A DNA stretch of 64,000 bases from Gemmatimonas sp. (GCA_011390935.1 JAABRL010000010.1:23031-87030); one strand, 5' to 3'. Numbered from the stretch's first letter, positions 24,993-35,330 are shown. Notes: generated by a model not told the origin, from the sequence alone. A program made the numbers and translations.

Positions 24993-26513
24993 TTAGCGCT
25001 TGATGCCCATCAGCTCCTGCAGCATTTCGTCGGCGGTGGAGACCACCTTGCCGTTGGCCTGGAAGCCGCGCTGCGCCACGATCATGCTCGTGAATTCCTG
25101 CGCGAGATCCACGTTCGACATTTCGAGCGCGCCGCTGGTGAGCTGTGACTGCGAACCCTCGAGGGCGAAGCCGAGCACGCCGGAGCCGGAGTTGGCCGAC
25201 TCCTGGTACATGTTGTCGCCGACCCGCAGCAGACCGGCCGGGTTGTTGAAGTCCGCCAGCACGATCTTGCCGAGCGGCGAGGTGGTGCCGTTGGTGAAGA
25301 AGCCGGTGATGAGGCCGAAGCGGTCGATGGAGAAGTTCTGCAGCGAGCCGGCCGTGTAGCCGTCCTGATCACGGAGTACCGCGGTCGAGCTCGTGGAGGC
25401 GAACTGGGTGAGTCCGTTGACGCCGCCGTTGAGCTTCACGTTCACCTGCACCGGATTGGCGCCAGGCACCGCGAAGTCGATCCCGGCGGTGATGTTGGTG
25501 GTCATGATGCCGGTCGGATCGAAGGTGAACGTCCCGGTGTTCACACCCGGATCCGCGGAGGTCGGGCTCATGAAGTACGACACCTCGATCGCCGCGTCGG
25601 CCGGCATGGAGGCCGTGAAGTCGATCTGCGGCGGCGGACCGGCCGAGAACGACCACGCCGCTGGCGACTCGTAGCTGGCGCCCGTGGGGCTCGTGACACG
25701 CACGTTGGCCGGCAGGATTTCGTAGCCGGCGGGCGGGGCGGACAGCAACGCCGGGTTGGTTGTCGGATCGGCGCCGGTTTCGAAGCTCTGCCGGGTGGCG
25801 CTGGTCATCGGATCGAGCTGCCACTGCCACTCGTTGGCCCCGGTCTTCCACATCTGAATCTTCACGTCGTGCTTGGTGCCCTGCGAATCGTAGACGGCGA
25901 TCTGTGTTTCGGTCCACGCACGTTCGTTGATCGGCAGCGCGCGGTCGAGCGGATCGTTGAAGTCGCCCTGGAAGTTCGGGGCGGACGCGTTGAGGTTGCC
26001 GGCCAGCGTGACTTCGCTGGTGGGCTTCGCCGAGACCTTCTGGCCGAAGGGCAGGCGGATATCCTGAATGCCGTCCTGCAGGATGCCGTTGTCGTACACG
26101 CGTCCCTGCACCACGAAACCGTTGGTGGGCGACACGAGCTGTCCGAGCGCGTCCACCTGGAAGTTGCCGGAGCGCGTGTAGAAGCTCTGGTTGCCCTTGC
26201 GCACGACAAAGAGCGAGTCGCCCTGAATGGCGAGGTCGGTGCCGAGGCCCGTGCTCTCGATGTTGCCCTGGTTGAAGATCTGGTCGATGGACCCGATCTG
26301 CATGCCGAGGCCGATCTGGATGGGATTGATACCGCCCTGGTCACCAGGCGGACGGCTCGCGCCCTGCAGCAGCTGGGCAAAGCCTTCCTTGAAGGTGACG
26401 CGGCCGGCCTTGAAGGCCACCGTATTGACGTTGGCAATGTTGTTGCCGATGACGTCCATGCGCACCTGATGGTTGCGCAGGCCGGACACACCGGCGAAGA
26501 GGGAACGCAGCAT
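24993..26513 (-). CDS. flgE: Flagellar hook protein FlgE
   Basis: MLRSLFAGVSGLRNHQVRMDVIGNNIANVNTVAFKAGRVTFKEGFAQLLQGAS. Confidence 0.95.
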   Translation of the reverse strand: MLRSLFAGVSGLRNHQVRMDVIGNNIANVNTVAFKAGRVTFKEGFAQLLQGASRPPGDQGGINPIQIGLGMQIGSIDQIFNQGNIESTGLGTDLAIQGDSLFVVRKGNQSFYTRSGNFQVDALGQLVSPTNGFVVQGRVYDNGILQDGIQDIRLPFGQKVSAKPTSEVTLAGNLNASAPNFQGDFNDPLDRALPINERAWTETQIAVYDSQGTKHDVKIQMWKTGANEWQWQLDPMTSATRQSFETGADPTTNPALLSAPPAGYEILPANVRVTSPTGASYESPAAWSFSAGPPPQIDFTASMPADAAIEVSYFMSPTSADPGVNTGTFTFDPTGIMTTNITAGIDFAVPGANPVQVNVKLNGGVNGLTQFASTSSTAVLRDQDGYTAGSLQNFSIDRFGLITGFFTNGTTSPLGKIVLADFNNPAGLLRVGDNMYQESANSGSGVLGFALEGSQSQLTSGALEMSNVDLAQEFTSMIVAQRGFQANGKVVSTADEMLQELMGIKR

Positions 26514-26549
26514 GAGTGGAAATGTCCTCCGTTGGAGTGGGACCGCGGG

Positions 26550-27344
26550 TCAGTTGCGGAGTTGCAGGAGCTCGCTGAACGGCACGCTCAGTGAGTCGCC
26601 GAGCATGAGTACGGGTTGGCCCTGCTCGTAGCGCAGGCCGGTGATGCGTCCCGTGGTAAAGGTCTGGGCGGCCACGAACTGGCCGGTGTCGTTCGTCACG
26701 TCGAAGCGATAGGTGTAGCGGCCGGCATCGAGTGGCGGATCGAAGCCGAAGTCCTCGAGCGGGATCGACTGCATCCCCTCCTTGACGTTGTTGACGGTGC
26801 CCTGCGAGATGACGCGCCCGCCTTCGTCAAGCACGCTGAGTCGGCCGAGTCCGGACATGGCGCCCGTGTCGATCGTGATCGCACCGTTGCCGTCGCGGTC
26901 CACGAACATCTGATTGCCTTCCATGACGCCGGTCTTGCCGACGGTGTTGATGGCCATCGACTGTTCGAGCAGCATGGCCATCGCATCACCCTGCATCACG
27001 GTGATCTCGGTGAGATCTTCGAGTGCGAGGCCGAGCTCGACCTGGCTGCCGGCCACGGTCTGCAACGATTCATTGATGTCGATCAGCTGCTCCACCTGCG
27101 AGAACTGCGCGAGCTGCGCGGCCATTTCCTGGCCGTCCATGGGGTTGAGCGGATCCTGATTCTTCATCTGCGCCACGAGCAGCTGCAGAAACTCATTGCG
27201 GCCGAGGGCATCGTTCTTCTTGCCGGAGCCGATCGGCGGTGGCGGCGTGGGCTCGGCCACGGCGGTCGGTGGCGTGACCTCACCCGTATCAAAGCGCGGG
27301 CTGAGCGACGTCGGACTGACGGCGCGAGTGATATCGAACATCAA
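26550..27344 (-). CDS. flgD: Flagellar hook capping protein FlgD
   Basis: ALGRNEFLQLLVAQMKNQDPLNPMDGQEMAAQLAQFSQVEQLIDINESL. Confidence 0.96.
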   Translation of the reverse strand: MMFDITRAVSPTSLSPRFDTGEVTPPTAVAEPTPPPPIGSGKKNDALGRNEFLQLLVAQMKNQDPLNPMDGQEMAAQLAQFSQVEQLIDINESLQTVAGSQVELGLALEDLTEITVMQGDAMAMLLEQSMAINTVGKTGVMEGNQMFVDRDGNGAITIDTGAMSGLGRLSVLDEGGRVISQGTVNNVKEGMQSIPLEDFGFDPPLDAGRYTYRFDVTNDTGQFVAAQTFTTGRITGLRYEQGQPVLMLGDSLSVPFSELLQLRN

Positions 27345-29452
27345 CGCTGCTCCTGCCGGTCATCGCGCCGGCGCTGCTGGGGTGACTCGTCGTGAGCCTG
27401 GCGCGGATCGCGTTCGGCGTGCGGGCGAGCGGGCTGCCGATCGCGCGGCGACTGCTCGAAGGTGCCGCCCTGCTGGCCGGCGGAGGCTCCAGCGGCGCGC
27501 AGCGTCTCGCCGCGGTCGCTCAGCGCCTGACGTACCGCATCGCCCTCCTGTGGGCGTGCGGTCTGCTGCACCTTCATCTTCTCGGTGTCGAGGCCGTGAC
27601 GACCGAGCGCGTCCTGCAGGTCGGCCGTCTGCATGCGCAGGCGATCGGCGAGGGCGCCGCTCGAGGTGGTGACCTGCGTATCCACCACGCCGCCGCGCAG
27701 CGTCACACGCACCTGCTCGGGACCGTCCGGCGAATCGAGCTGCATGGTGAGTGACGAGAGCGCACGTACCGGCGCATCTTCCCGCAGGACGGCAATGGCT
27801 TCAGCGCGCGACGCGCTGTCGCTGCCAACCGGCATGGTGACCTTGAGCGTGTCCCCGTCGAGCAGGCGGGTTGCGGTCGGCGACAGTGCGCCCACCGCGG
27901 AGAGATTGTCGAGAGCGGACGCGCGCATCGGACGTGACTCGGCGTCCCGCGGATCACGGGGGGAACCCCCGCTCTGCTGGTCGCCCTGTCGGGCCGCGGC
28001 GCTGGCGAGCGCGGCGGTACGCACGGCTGCACCTGGTACCGTGTCGGGCGTCGTCGGGGCCGGCGTGCCGAGATCGCGACCGAGGCGCTCGGCGGCGCGC
28101 GGCATGCCACTGGTGCCGACGCGAGCGACCTGTGCGACCTGCGCCACGCGGGCCACCGAGGCCACGCGGGCAACGGCCGCCACACCACCGGTGCTGGCAA
28201 TCGCCGCCGCGCGTGACGCGTCCGCTGCGGTGCCGGCCGCGCGCGTGCTCGCGGCAATGGCTTCGCGGTCCATCGCGGCGGCATGTTCGCCATGCGACCC
28301 CGAGCCGCGCAGTTCGAGGTGGCCGGGGTCGCGCATGCCGAGCGTGCGCAGCCCTTCTTCCTGGGCGATCACATGCAAGCGCGTGTAGCCCTGTGGGTTG
28401 TGCCACTGACCATCGATGATGACGTCCGCCGCTTCACCACTCAGGTGAGCGCTGTCGAGCGTCCACGTGACCACTGGCCCGGGACGCGTGCGTCCCTGTG
28501 CGTAGAGGTGCTCCTGGCGTTCCGACGAGCGCACCGTTTCGACGACCTGCACATCGTGTCCGAACTCATCACGCATGCGATCGATCACACGATCGAGCCG
28601 CGCGCGGAAGGCCGGCGCGAGCGCCTCGGGATCACGAACGGCGGTCGTCACGTCGTCTGCAGAGCGATTCACCGCCTCGGCGAAGGCCGGGCGCACCGAT
28701 TCCGCGAGCACACGTCCGCGTGGAGTGCCGGCGACGTCGAGTAGTGCGTCGAGGGCGCCACGTACACCAGCCGCCGCCCGATCACCGCGCGCGAGCAGCT
28801 CGCCAGCGTTCCCCGTGCGCACGCGATCGGCGAGCGCCGCGAAAGCGGCTGAGGACGCCTCGAACGGATCAGTCGCGCTGGTGGTGCTCAGCGCATTCGT
28901 GTTGAACAGACTGTCGGTACTGGTCACGGAACGTCGCGAGGTTGCGTCGAGTGCGGCCAGCACTTCGCGCGCCCGGTCGGACGCAGCGGCGGGCAGATTG
29001 CGCAGCAGGTCGCGCGGCACATCGCGCGACAGGTCGCGCGGCGATGACGACGCCGGCGCACGGCTGTCCCGATCGTTCGGCACGAGCTCGTCCATGTCCG
29101 GTGTCGCGGACTCATCCGGCGCGAGCTCTCCGTCGATCTCCGGCGACGGTTCGTCGGCGTTGACCGTGCCCAGCAGTGCGCGCTGCGCCTGTGCCTCGTG
29201 TGCGGTGTTCACGGCGAGCAGCGCCAGCAGTGCTGCGAAGTCGGGTGGTGTGGTGCTGCGCGCGATCGGTTCGTCGCGACTGGTCGCGTCGTTGCGCTCG
29301 CTCACGGGCGTGCGTTCGGCGCGCTCGGGGCGTACCGGACGCATCGTGGGTCGAGTGCGTGCGCCGATGTTCACGTCCGGTGTGCGATCCGGAAGATTCG
29401 CGGACCGATCACGTGGCGTGGCGTTCGTGGGGGCAAAAGGCAGGAGGCTCAC
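27341..29452 (-). CDS. fliK: FliK-like hook-length control protein with internal M15-type peptidase domain
   Basis: C-term Flg_hook-like LTMQLDSPDGPEQVRVTLRGGVVDTQVTTSSGALADRLRMQTADLQDALGRHGL; internal VRSSERQEHLYAQGRTRPGPVVTWTLDSAHLSGEAADVII...DPGHLELRG. Confidence 0.85.
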   Translation of the reverse strand: MSLLPFAPTNATPRDRSANLPDRTPDVNIGARTRPTMRPVRPERAERTPVSERNDATSRDEPIARSTTPPDFAALLALLAVNTAHEAQAQRALLGTVNADEPSPEIDGELAPDESATPDMDELVPNDRDSRAPASSSPRDLSRDVPRDLLRNLPAAASDRAREVLAALDATSRRSVTSTDSLFNTNALSTTSATDPFEASSAAFAALADRVRTGNAGELLARGDRAAAGVRGALDALLDVAGTPRGRVLAESVRPAFAEAVNRSADDVTTAVRDPEALAPAFRARLDRVIDRMRDEFGHDVQVVETVRSSERQEHLYAQGRTRPGPVVTWTLDSAHLSGEAADVIIDGQWHNPQGYTRLHVIAQEEGLRTLGMRDPGHLELRGSGSHGEHAAAMDREAIAASTRAAGTAADASRAAAIASTGGVAAVARVASVARVAQVAQVARVGTSGMPRAAERLGRDLGTPAPTTPDTVPGAAVRTAALASAAARQGDQQSGGSPRDPRDAESRPMRASALDNLSAVGALSPTATRLLDGDTLKVTMPVGSDSASRAEAIAVLREDAPVRALSSLTMQLDSPDGPEQVRVTLRGGVVDTQVTTSSGALADRLRMQTADLQDALGRHGLDTEKMKVQQTARPQEGDAVRQALSDRGETLRAAGASAGQQGGTFEQSPRDRQPARPHAERDPRQAHDESPQQRRRDDRQEQR

Positions 29453-30105
29453 GGCTGCGTGCTCCCCGACGGCGCCGAGCCGCCCTTGGTGATGATCGCC
29501 GCGCGCGAGGCCGGCATGGCGGCGAGAATCGCGGCCGTCTGTCGATCGGCCATCATGGTCAGAATCGTGCGCACATCACTGTCGGACATCTGCTCGAGCA
29601 CCTTGGCCGCGTCGCGCGCGGACATGGAGCCGAAGATCTTGGCCAGCCGCTTCTCGGGGATCACTTCGCCGCTGGTTTCGGCAAGTGCCTTGGCGGCCGC
29701 TTCTGTGGCGACCTCCGCGCTGGACTTCTCGGGAACGGGCGTCGGCGCGGGTTCGGGCGTGCTCACCGGCGCAACCGGCGTCGCGGCGACGGCCTTGGTG
29801 GGCTTCGTCGATGCCGCGGACTGTGCCGTGGCCTCGAGATCCGCTTCGCGCGCGGCGAGCAGCGCACGAATCGAGTCGGCGGGCGTGAGTTCGGCGTCGT
29901 CCGCAGCAAACGCTTCGGCTTCACGCGCCACGCTGTCCGCGGCCAGGCTGTCGGCCACGATGCTGTCAGCGACCGCTCGGCCGATCGAATCCTGCACCAC
30001 GACATAGATCGCGTGCGCGGTGCGCGCGTGCATTACGGCGTAGCCGGCGCTGCCGGTCATGCCGACCACAAGCGCGAGAATGGCTGGAAGCAAGAGGGCT
30101 TTCAT
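29449..30105 (-). CDS. MotE-like flagellar protein (MgtE-N-like C-terminal helices)
   Basis: EKRLAKIFGSMSARDAAKVLEQMSDSDVRTILTMMADRQTAAILAAMPASRAA; between fliJ and fliK. Confidence 0.75.
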   Translation of the reverse strand: MKALLLPAILALVVGMTGSAGYAVMHARTAHAIYVVVQDSIGRAVADSIVADSLAADSVAREAEAFAADDAELTPADSIRALLAAREADLEATAQSAASTKPTKAVAATPVAPVSTPEPAPTPVPEKSSAEVATEAAAKALAETSGEVIPEKRLAKIFGSMSARDAAKVLEQMSDSDVRTILTMMADRQTAAILAAMPASRAAIITKGGSAPSGSTQP

Positions 30106-30662
30106 CAGACGGAATCCGGAGGAATGGCCACCGTGGCCAACGGCGTCGGGGTGCGGCGCGACGGTTGGTTCGTGGACGGCGGCAGCGCCGCGATGGCGGC
30201 GTCGCGCGTGTCGAGTGCGGCGAGTGTGCGCCGTGTGAACTGCGTCAGCGCGATCTCATCCATCAGCGTGCGGTCCCGCTGCACCGTGGCATCCGTCCAC
30301 CGTTCGCTGTGCCGATCCTTGAGCCGGTCGAGCACGCGACGATCGCGGGATGCACGCTGCAGTGCCGCCTGTGCCTCCGCGACCACACGCTCGGCGGCGG
30401 CAACATCATCGGCCGCGCGTACGAGGCGATCGTCGAGCGCGCCAATCAGAAACTGCAGATGCTGCAACTCGCCGGCGGTGATGAAGCCGCGCGCCGCGGC
30501 TGACAGCGTCTCGCGCTGCAGCGTGCGCAGCGACGCGATCGCATCCTGACGGCGACGCGCATCATCGGCGTTGTCCGTGGCGTCACGCACGGCGCGGGCA
30601 CGGGCCTGCTCCGACTGTTCCCGCAGCTCGAGCACGCGCTGCAGACGAAACTTGAAACTCAT
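30105..30662 (-). CDS. fliJ: Flagellar export chaperone FliJ
   Basis: MSFKFRLQRVLELREQSEQARARAVRDA; downstream of fliI. Confidence 0.88.
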   Translation of the reverse strand: MSFKFRLQRVLELREQSEQARARAVRDATDNADDARRRQDAIASLRTLQRETLSAAARGFITAGELQHLQFLIGALDDRLVRAADDVAAAERVVAEAQAALQRASRDRRVLDRLKDRHSERWTDATVQRDRTLMDEIALTQFTRRTLAALDTRDAAIAALPPSTNQPSRRTPTPLATVAIPPDSV

Positions 30663-32020
30663 GCGGTTCTCCGCGTGGCGTGGGCGATGGTGCCACCAAG
30701 CTGCGTGAGCGCACCATAGGTGTCGCCGTAGAGCGTCAGCTCATCGGGCGACTGGCGCAGGAAGTCGAGCACCGACTCGCGATGCGCGAGTGCGGCGTCG
30801 GCGTACGGATCGCTTCCCTTCTGGTAGGCGCCCACCATGATCAGATCTTCCTTTTCGCGGTAGGCCGCTTCGAGGCGTTGCACTTCCGAGGCGGAGTCAC
30901 GTTGCGCCTTCGACACGATGGCGTCGCGCACGCGGCTCTTCGATTCGAGAATGTCGATCGACGGGTAGTGGTTCTGCGCGGCCAACTTGCGTGTGAGCAC
31001 GAGATGTCCGTCGAGTATCGAGCGCGCGGCATCGGCCACAGGTTCGTTGAAGTCATCACCGTCCACGAGCACGGTGTAAATGCCGGTGATGCCGCCGCGC
31101 GCGCCGTTGCCGGCGCGCTCCAGCAGGCGCGGCAAGTTCGCAAACACGCTGGGCGGATAGCCCTTGGTGGTGGGCGGTTCGCCGGTGGCCAGGCCGATTT
31201 CGCGCCAGGCCATCGCCACGCGCGTCACGGAGTCCACCATGAGCAGCACCTGCTTGCCCTGATCGCGGAAATACTCGGCAATCGCCGTGGCTACGAGCGC
31301 ACCGCGGGCGCGCACGAGCGCTGCCTGATCACCGGTGGCGACGATCACGACGCTTCGCGCGAGCCCTTCGGCACCAAGCGCGTTGTCCAGAAAGTCCCGC
31401 ACTTCGCGGCCGCGTTCACCGAGGAGTGCAATCACGTTCACGTCCGCTTTCGCGTGCCGTGCAATCATGCCGAGCAGTGTGCTCTTGCCCACGCCGGAGC
31501 CGGCGAAGATGCCCACACGCTGACCGCGGCCCATGGTGAGCAGACCGTCAATGGTGCGCACCCCGGTTTCGAGCGGACGATCGATCGTCTGGCGGTCGAG
31601 CGGATTCGGCGGTTCGGCCGAGAGCGGTACGCGCTCGACGACATCGAGCTTGCCTTTGCCGTCGATCGGATGGCCGAGGCCATTCAGTACACGACCGAGC
31701 AGCGATGGACCGACGTCCACACCGAACGAGCGGCCCAGTGGCTGCACGCTGCTGCCGGGGTGCAGGCCATCCATTTCGCCAAGCGGCATGAGCAGCACGC
31801 TGCGCTCGTTAAAGCCCACCACTTCCGCGAGCACGGAGCGATCGCGCGAGTGGCTGGTGACGCGGCACAGTGCGCCAAGGCCGGCATCGAGTCCGGTGGC
31901 TTCAAGCACGAGCCCGACCACCCGCACGACCCGTCCGTAGGTCGCGAAGCTGTCCACGTCCGCGAGGCGCGATGCGAACGCATCGGCCGCGTGATGCAGC
32001 GAGGGCGCGTTCGTGGTCAT
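30659..32020 (-). CDS. fliI: Flagellar export ATPase FliI
   Basis: GQRVGIFAGSGVGKSTLLGMIARHAKADVNVIALLGERGREVRDFLDN. Confidence 0.97.
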   Translation of the reverse strand: MTTNAPSLHHAADAFASRLADVDSFATYGRVVRVVGLVLEATGLDAGLGALCRVTSHSRDRSVLAEVVGFNERSVLLMPLGEMDGLHPGSSVQPLGRSFGVDVGPSLLGRVLNGLGHPIDGKGKLDVVERVPLSAEPPNPLDRQTIDRPLETGVRTIDGLLTMGRGQRVGIFAGSGVGKSTLLGMIARHAKADVNVIALLGERGREVRDFLDNALGAEGLARSVVIVATGDQAALVRARGALVATAIAEYFRDQGKQVLLMVDSVTRVAMAWREIGLATGEPPTTKGYPPSVFANLPRLLERAGNGARGGITGIYTVLVDGDDFNEPVADAARSILDGHLVLTRKLAAQNHYPSIDILESKSRVRDAIVSKAQRDSASEVQRLEAAYREKEDLIMVGAYQKGSDPYADAALAHRESVLDFLRQSPDELTLYGDTYGALTQLGGTIAHATRRTA

Positions 32021-32718
32021 GCCTGCACCTGACCGAGGGTCCGGTAGGTGCGCTCGAGCGCCGTGTCAATGCGGCCGTCGAGCACACGCTCGCGTCCTTC
32101 CACCAGGCAGCCGCCGCGCACGATGTGCGGATCGGCATGCCAGTGCACTTCACGGGTGGCCGGCACGATGAGCGTGGTGGCCTCGAGCGCTTCCTGCACG
32201 ATAGCGTGGTCGTCGGGGTGCAAGCGCACGCTGATGGTGCGTTCGAGTGGGAACTGCTTGATCGCGCGCGTGACCAGACTGGTGATCACGGACGCGTCGG
32301 TGGTCAGTTCGCGATGAATGAGATGACGCGCGATGGTCACCGCGATCGCGGCCAGATTCTCTTCCACGTTGCCAAGCCATCGCTGCTCGTGGGTGTGCAC
32401 GGCCTGCGTGGCTTCGCCGAGAGCCTGCGCGATGCGCGCCACCTGATCGTGGGCGGCCGCACCGGCAGCCTCGATGCCCGCGGCGTGACCGCGCGCAAAG
32501 GCATCGGCCTCGATCGCCGGGCGCAGCGCGGCCAGCCGCGCCGCGACGCGGGCTTCGAGTTCGTGATCGGCGGCCAGTTGCGCGGCCGATGCCGCCTGCA
32601 CTTCGGGAGCGACCGGTGTCTCGGTCCCCCCGAAGTCGTCGAGTGGCATGAACACATCGCTCATGTCGAGCTCGTCGAGCGCCCACGGCGCCGGCGTGGC
32701 GGCGTCAGACGATGACAT
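32017..32718 (-). CDS. fliH: Flagellar export ATPase regulator FliH
   Basis: AIAVTIARHLIHRELTTDASVITSLVTRAIKQFPLERTISVRLHPDD; position between fliG and fliI. Confidence 0.88.
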   Translation of the reverse strand: MSSSDAATPAPWALDELDMSDVFMPLDDFGGTETPVAPEVQAASAAQLAADHELEARVAARLAALRPAIEADAFARGHAAGIEAAGAAAHDQVARIAQALGEATQAVHTHEQRWLGNVEENLAAIAVTIARHLIHRELTTDASVITSLVTRAIKQFPLERTISVRLHPDDHAIVQEALEATTLIVPATREVHWHADPHIVRGGCLVEGRERVLDGRIDTALERTYRTLGQVQA

Positions 32719-33748
32719 CGTCGGTTCCGGCAGAGAGCACGATCTCGCCCGTTTCCTCCAGGGCGCGGATCTTCGACACGATGTCGGACTGCGAGGCTTC
32801 CACGTCGCGCATCTTGACCGGGCCCAGGAACTCGATCTCTTCCTTGAGGCCGGCGACGGCACGCTGCGACATGACCCCCATGATGCGCTGACGCAGCTCC
32901 GGACTTGCGGCCTTGAGGGCCAGCGCCAGCTGCTTGACGTCGATCTCGCGCAGCAGGCGCTGCAGCGACTTGTCGTCGAGCGAAATGAGGTCCTCGAACA
33001 CGAACATGAGGTTCTTGATCTGGTCGCTGAGTGCGGGATCGCGCTCCGTGACCGCTTCGAGCACTTCCTTCTCGAGCGAGGTGCTCACGAGGTTGAGCAC
33101 GGCGGCGACGGCCGCGGGGCCGCCCACGCTGCTCATGCCCTGCGTGAACGCCATCTCGGCTTCGCTGCCAATGGCCCGCTCCACGAGCGAGATCATTTCG
33201 GGCGACACCTTCTCCATGCGCGCGATGCGGAACATCACTTCGCCGCCGAGCGTCACGTCGAGTTCACGCAGGATCTGCGCAACGTGGGCCGGGTCGAGGT
33301 GTGCCAGAATGAGCGCGATCGTCTGCGGGTGTTCACCGCGCAACGTGCTGCCCAGCTGCTGCGGATCGGCGCGCCGCAGACGACCGAAGCGATCGCTGTC
33401 GGCGAGCTGTCCTTGAATGCGCTTGAGAATCTGCTGCGCTTTGGCGGTGCCGAATGCTTCCTCGAGCACTTCACGCGCGAACTCCACGCCACCGGTATTG
33501 AGCGAGTCCACGCCCACGGTGAGCTCGAGCCATTCGGCGAGCACCGTGTTCACGGTCTCGGGGGGCACCCGATCGAGCGTGGCCATTTCGAGCGCCACGA
33601 TCTCGGCCTCTTCAGCGTGCAGCTGCCCGGTGATCTTTGCGGCATGCTTCGCGCCGAGCGCCATGCACACGATCGCCACCTTCTGGCGACCGGTCAGGCG
33701 ATCGAGTGCATACCGATCTGCACCACGGGTAGCGACGGCAGTGCTCAC
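32705..33748 (-). CDS. fliG: Flagellar switch protein FliG
   Basis: LRREHPQTIALILAHLDP-like motif; VFEDLISLDDKSLQRLLREIDVKQLALALKAASPELRQRIMGVMSQRA. Confidence 0.97.
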   Translation of the reverse strand: MSTAVATRGADRYALDRLTGRQKVAIVCMALGAKHAAKITGQLHAEEAEIVALEMATLDRVPPETVNTVLAEWLELTVGVDSLNTGGVEFAREVLEEAFGTAKAQQILKRIQGQLADSDRFGRLRRADPQQLGSTLRGEHPQTIALILAHLDPAHVAQILRELDVTLGGEVMFRIARMEKVSPEMISLVERAIGSEAEMAFTQGMSSVGGPAAVAAVLNLVSTSLEKEVLEAVTERDPALSDQIKNLMFVFEDLISLDDKSLQRLLREIDVKQLALALKAASPELRQRIMGVMSQRAVAGLKEEIEFLGPVKMRDVEASQSDIVSKIRALEETGEIVLSAGTDDVIV

Positions 33749-33750
33749 GC

Positions 33751-35325
33751 TCAGCTCCTCAACCAGGCGCGCGTCACACGAACCGCGGCGTCAGGGCGCT
33801 GCTCGACCGTGGCGATCGCCTGTTCGCGTTCCATCGTCGTGGCCGGAGGCGGCAGCTTGACGGGACGCTTTGCCACCTCGATCGCATCGTCGTCGGCGTC
33901 ACTGCTGTCGGCGGAACCACTCGTGAGCGCGGCGGTCGCTGCCGGCGTTGACGGTGCCGTCAAGGCGGGTGTTTCGGCCACGGCTGGCAGTACGGGGGCC
34001 GGCGGTGCGCGCAGTGCCTTCACCATCACGAGCGTGAGTACGAGCAGCACCAACAGCGCCGCGATCGTGATCACGGGCTTGGGGTTGTTCATCACCTGTG
34101 TCACGATCGTGGCCTCGGGGAGCGAATCCGCGATCGGTGCATCGAGCAGCGGCATGTCGAAGGGCGCGCTCACCACTGACATGCCGTCGCCGCGCGCTTC
34201 ATCTACGCCGAGCGCATTGCGCACGAGTGTTTCAATGCGCGCAAGTTCTTCGGGCGAACGCGGCGTGATCGCGGGCGGCACCGGCTCCGCGCCATCTTCG
34301 GTGGGCGTGATCGTGACCTTGTCGGCCACGAGGACCGCCACCGTGAGCTTGCGCACCGTGCCCACAGCGCCGCTGTACGTCTCCACGCTGCGCGTGGTCT
34401 CGTACGACGTGGACGTGTTCGACGACGAGGCGCCGGGCTGTCCGTCCTGCGGCAGGATTTCGGCCTTCTGCTCGGTCACGATCGCCTGCTGCTCGGGATC
34501 GATCGACTGCGTGGTGCGCTCGACCTTGTCGAAGTTGATCACGGCGGCCACCTGCACACGTGCGTTCCCCGCGCCAACCATGCGCGACACCAGCGCCTCG
34601 GCCTTCTCTTCCAACCGCTGCTCCACTTCGCGCTGCATGGTGAGCTGGCGGCTCGAGAACCCGACGCCACCCACATCATCGATGTCGGTGAGTGCGTTAC
34701 CGCGCTCGTCCACGATCACGACGTGATTCACATCGAGTCCGCTCACGGAGCCGGCGACCAGGCTGGCAATGCCGCGCACGGTCGAGGCCGCCGGCGTTTC
34801 GCCACTGCGCATGGCCAGCGTCACCGACGCCTTCGAATCGCGCGTGTCCTTGCGAAAGAGCTTGTCATCTTCGAGGGCGAGGTGCACCTGCACACGCTCC
34901 ACGCCCTGCATCTTGCCGATGTTGCGCTCGAGTTCCCCCTCGAGCGCGCGACGATAGTTCACCTTCTGTGTGAAGTCCGTCATGCCCCACGTGGGCTTGT
35001 CGAACAGCTCGAGCCCGGGGCGACCGGTGCCCGGCAGCTCCTCGCGCGCCAGCGCCACACGCGCCTTGGCGACATCGGCGCTCGGCACGAGGATCGACGA
35101 ACCGGCGTTGCGCAGCTGAAACGCGATGCCGGCTTCCGTGAGCTTGTCGGTCACGGCGCCGGCCGACTCAAGCGGCAGATCGGTGTACAGCGGCACGAAC
35201 GTGGGCGCGGTGGCCCAGCGCGAAAGCGCCAGCACCGCCACGGTCGCCGCCACGCCCACGGCGATGATGGCCGTCTGGCGCGAGCCGTTCACACGGCCAA
35301 AGAGGGATTCCAGCATGGACGCCAT
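33751..35325 (-). CDS. fliF: Flagellar MS-ring protein FliF
   Basis: FVPLYTDLPLESAGAVTDKLTEAGIAFQL...RRALEGELERNIGKMQGVERVQVHLALEDDKLFRKDTRDSKASVTL. Confidence 0.96.
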   Translation of the reverse strand: MASMLESLFGRVNGSRQTAIIAVGVAATVAVLALSRWATAPTFVPLYTDLPLESAGAVTDKLTEAGIAFQLRNAGSSILVPSADVAKARVALAREELPGTGRPGLELFDKPTWGMTDFTQKVNYRRALEGELERNIGKMQGVERVQVHLALEDDKLFRKDTRDSKASVTLAMRSGETPAASTVRGIASLVAGSVSGLDVNHVVIVDERGNALTDIDDVGGVGFSSRQLTMQREVEQRLEEKAEALVSRMVGAGNARVQVAAVINFDKVERTTQSIDPEQQAIVTEQKAEILPQDGQPGASSSNTSTSYETTRSVETYSGAVGTVRKLTVAVLVADKVTITPTEDGAEPVPPAITPRSPEELARIETLVRNALGVDEARGDGMSVVSAPFDMPLLDAPIADSLPEATIVTQVMNNPKPVITIAALLVLLVLTLVMVKALRAPPAPVLPAVAETPALTAPSTPAATAALTSGSADSSDADDDAIEVAKRPVKLPPPATTMEREQAIATVEQRPDAAVRVTRAWLRS

Positions 35326-35330
35326 CGGGA

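Noticed and set aside
28970-29050. Short Arg-Asp-Leu repeats in FliK (PRDLSRDVPRDLLRN)
   Set aside because: Low-complexity linker in the ruler region; no evidence for a separate function.
29176-30549. 457-aa plus-strand ORF
   Set aside because: Antisense to fliK, motE-like and fliJ; no domain signature.
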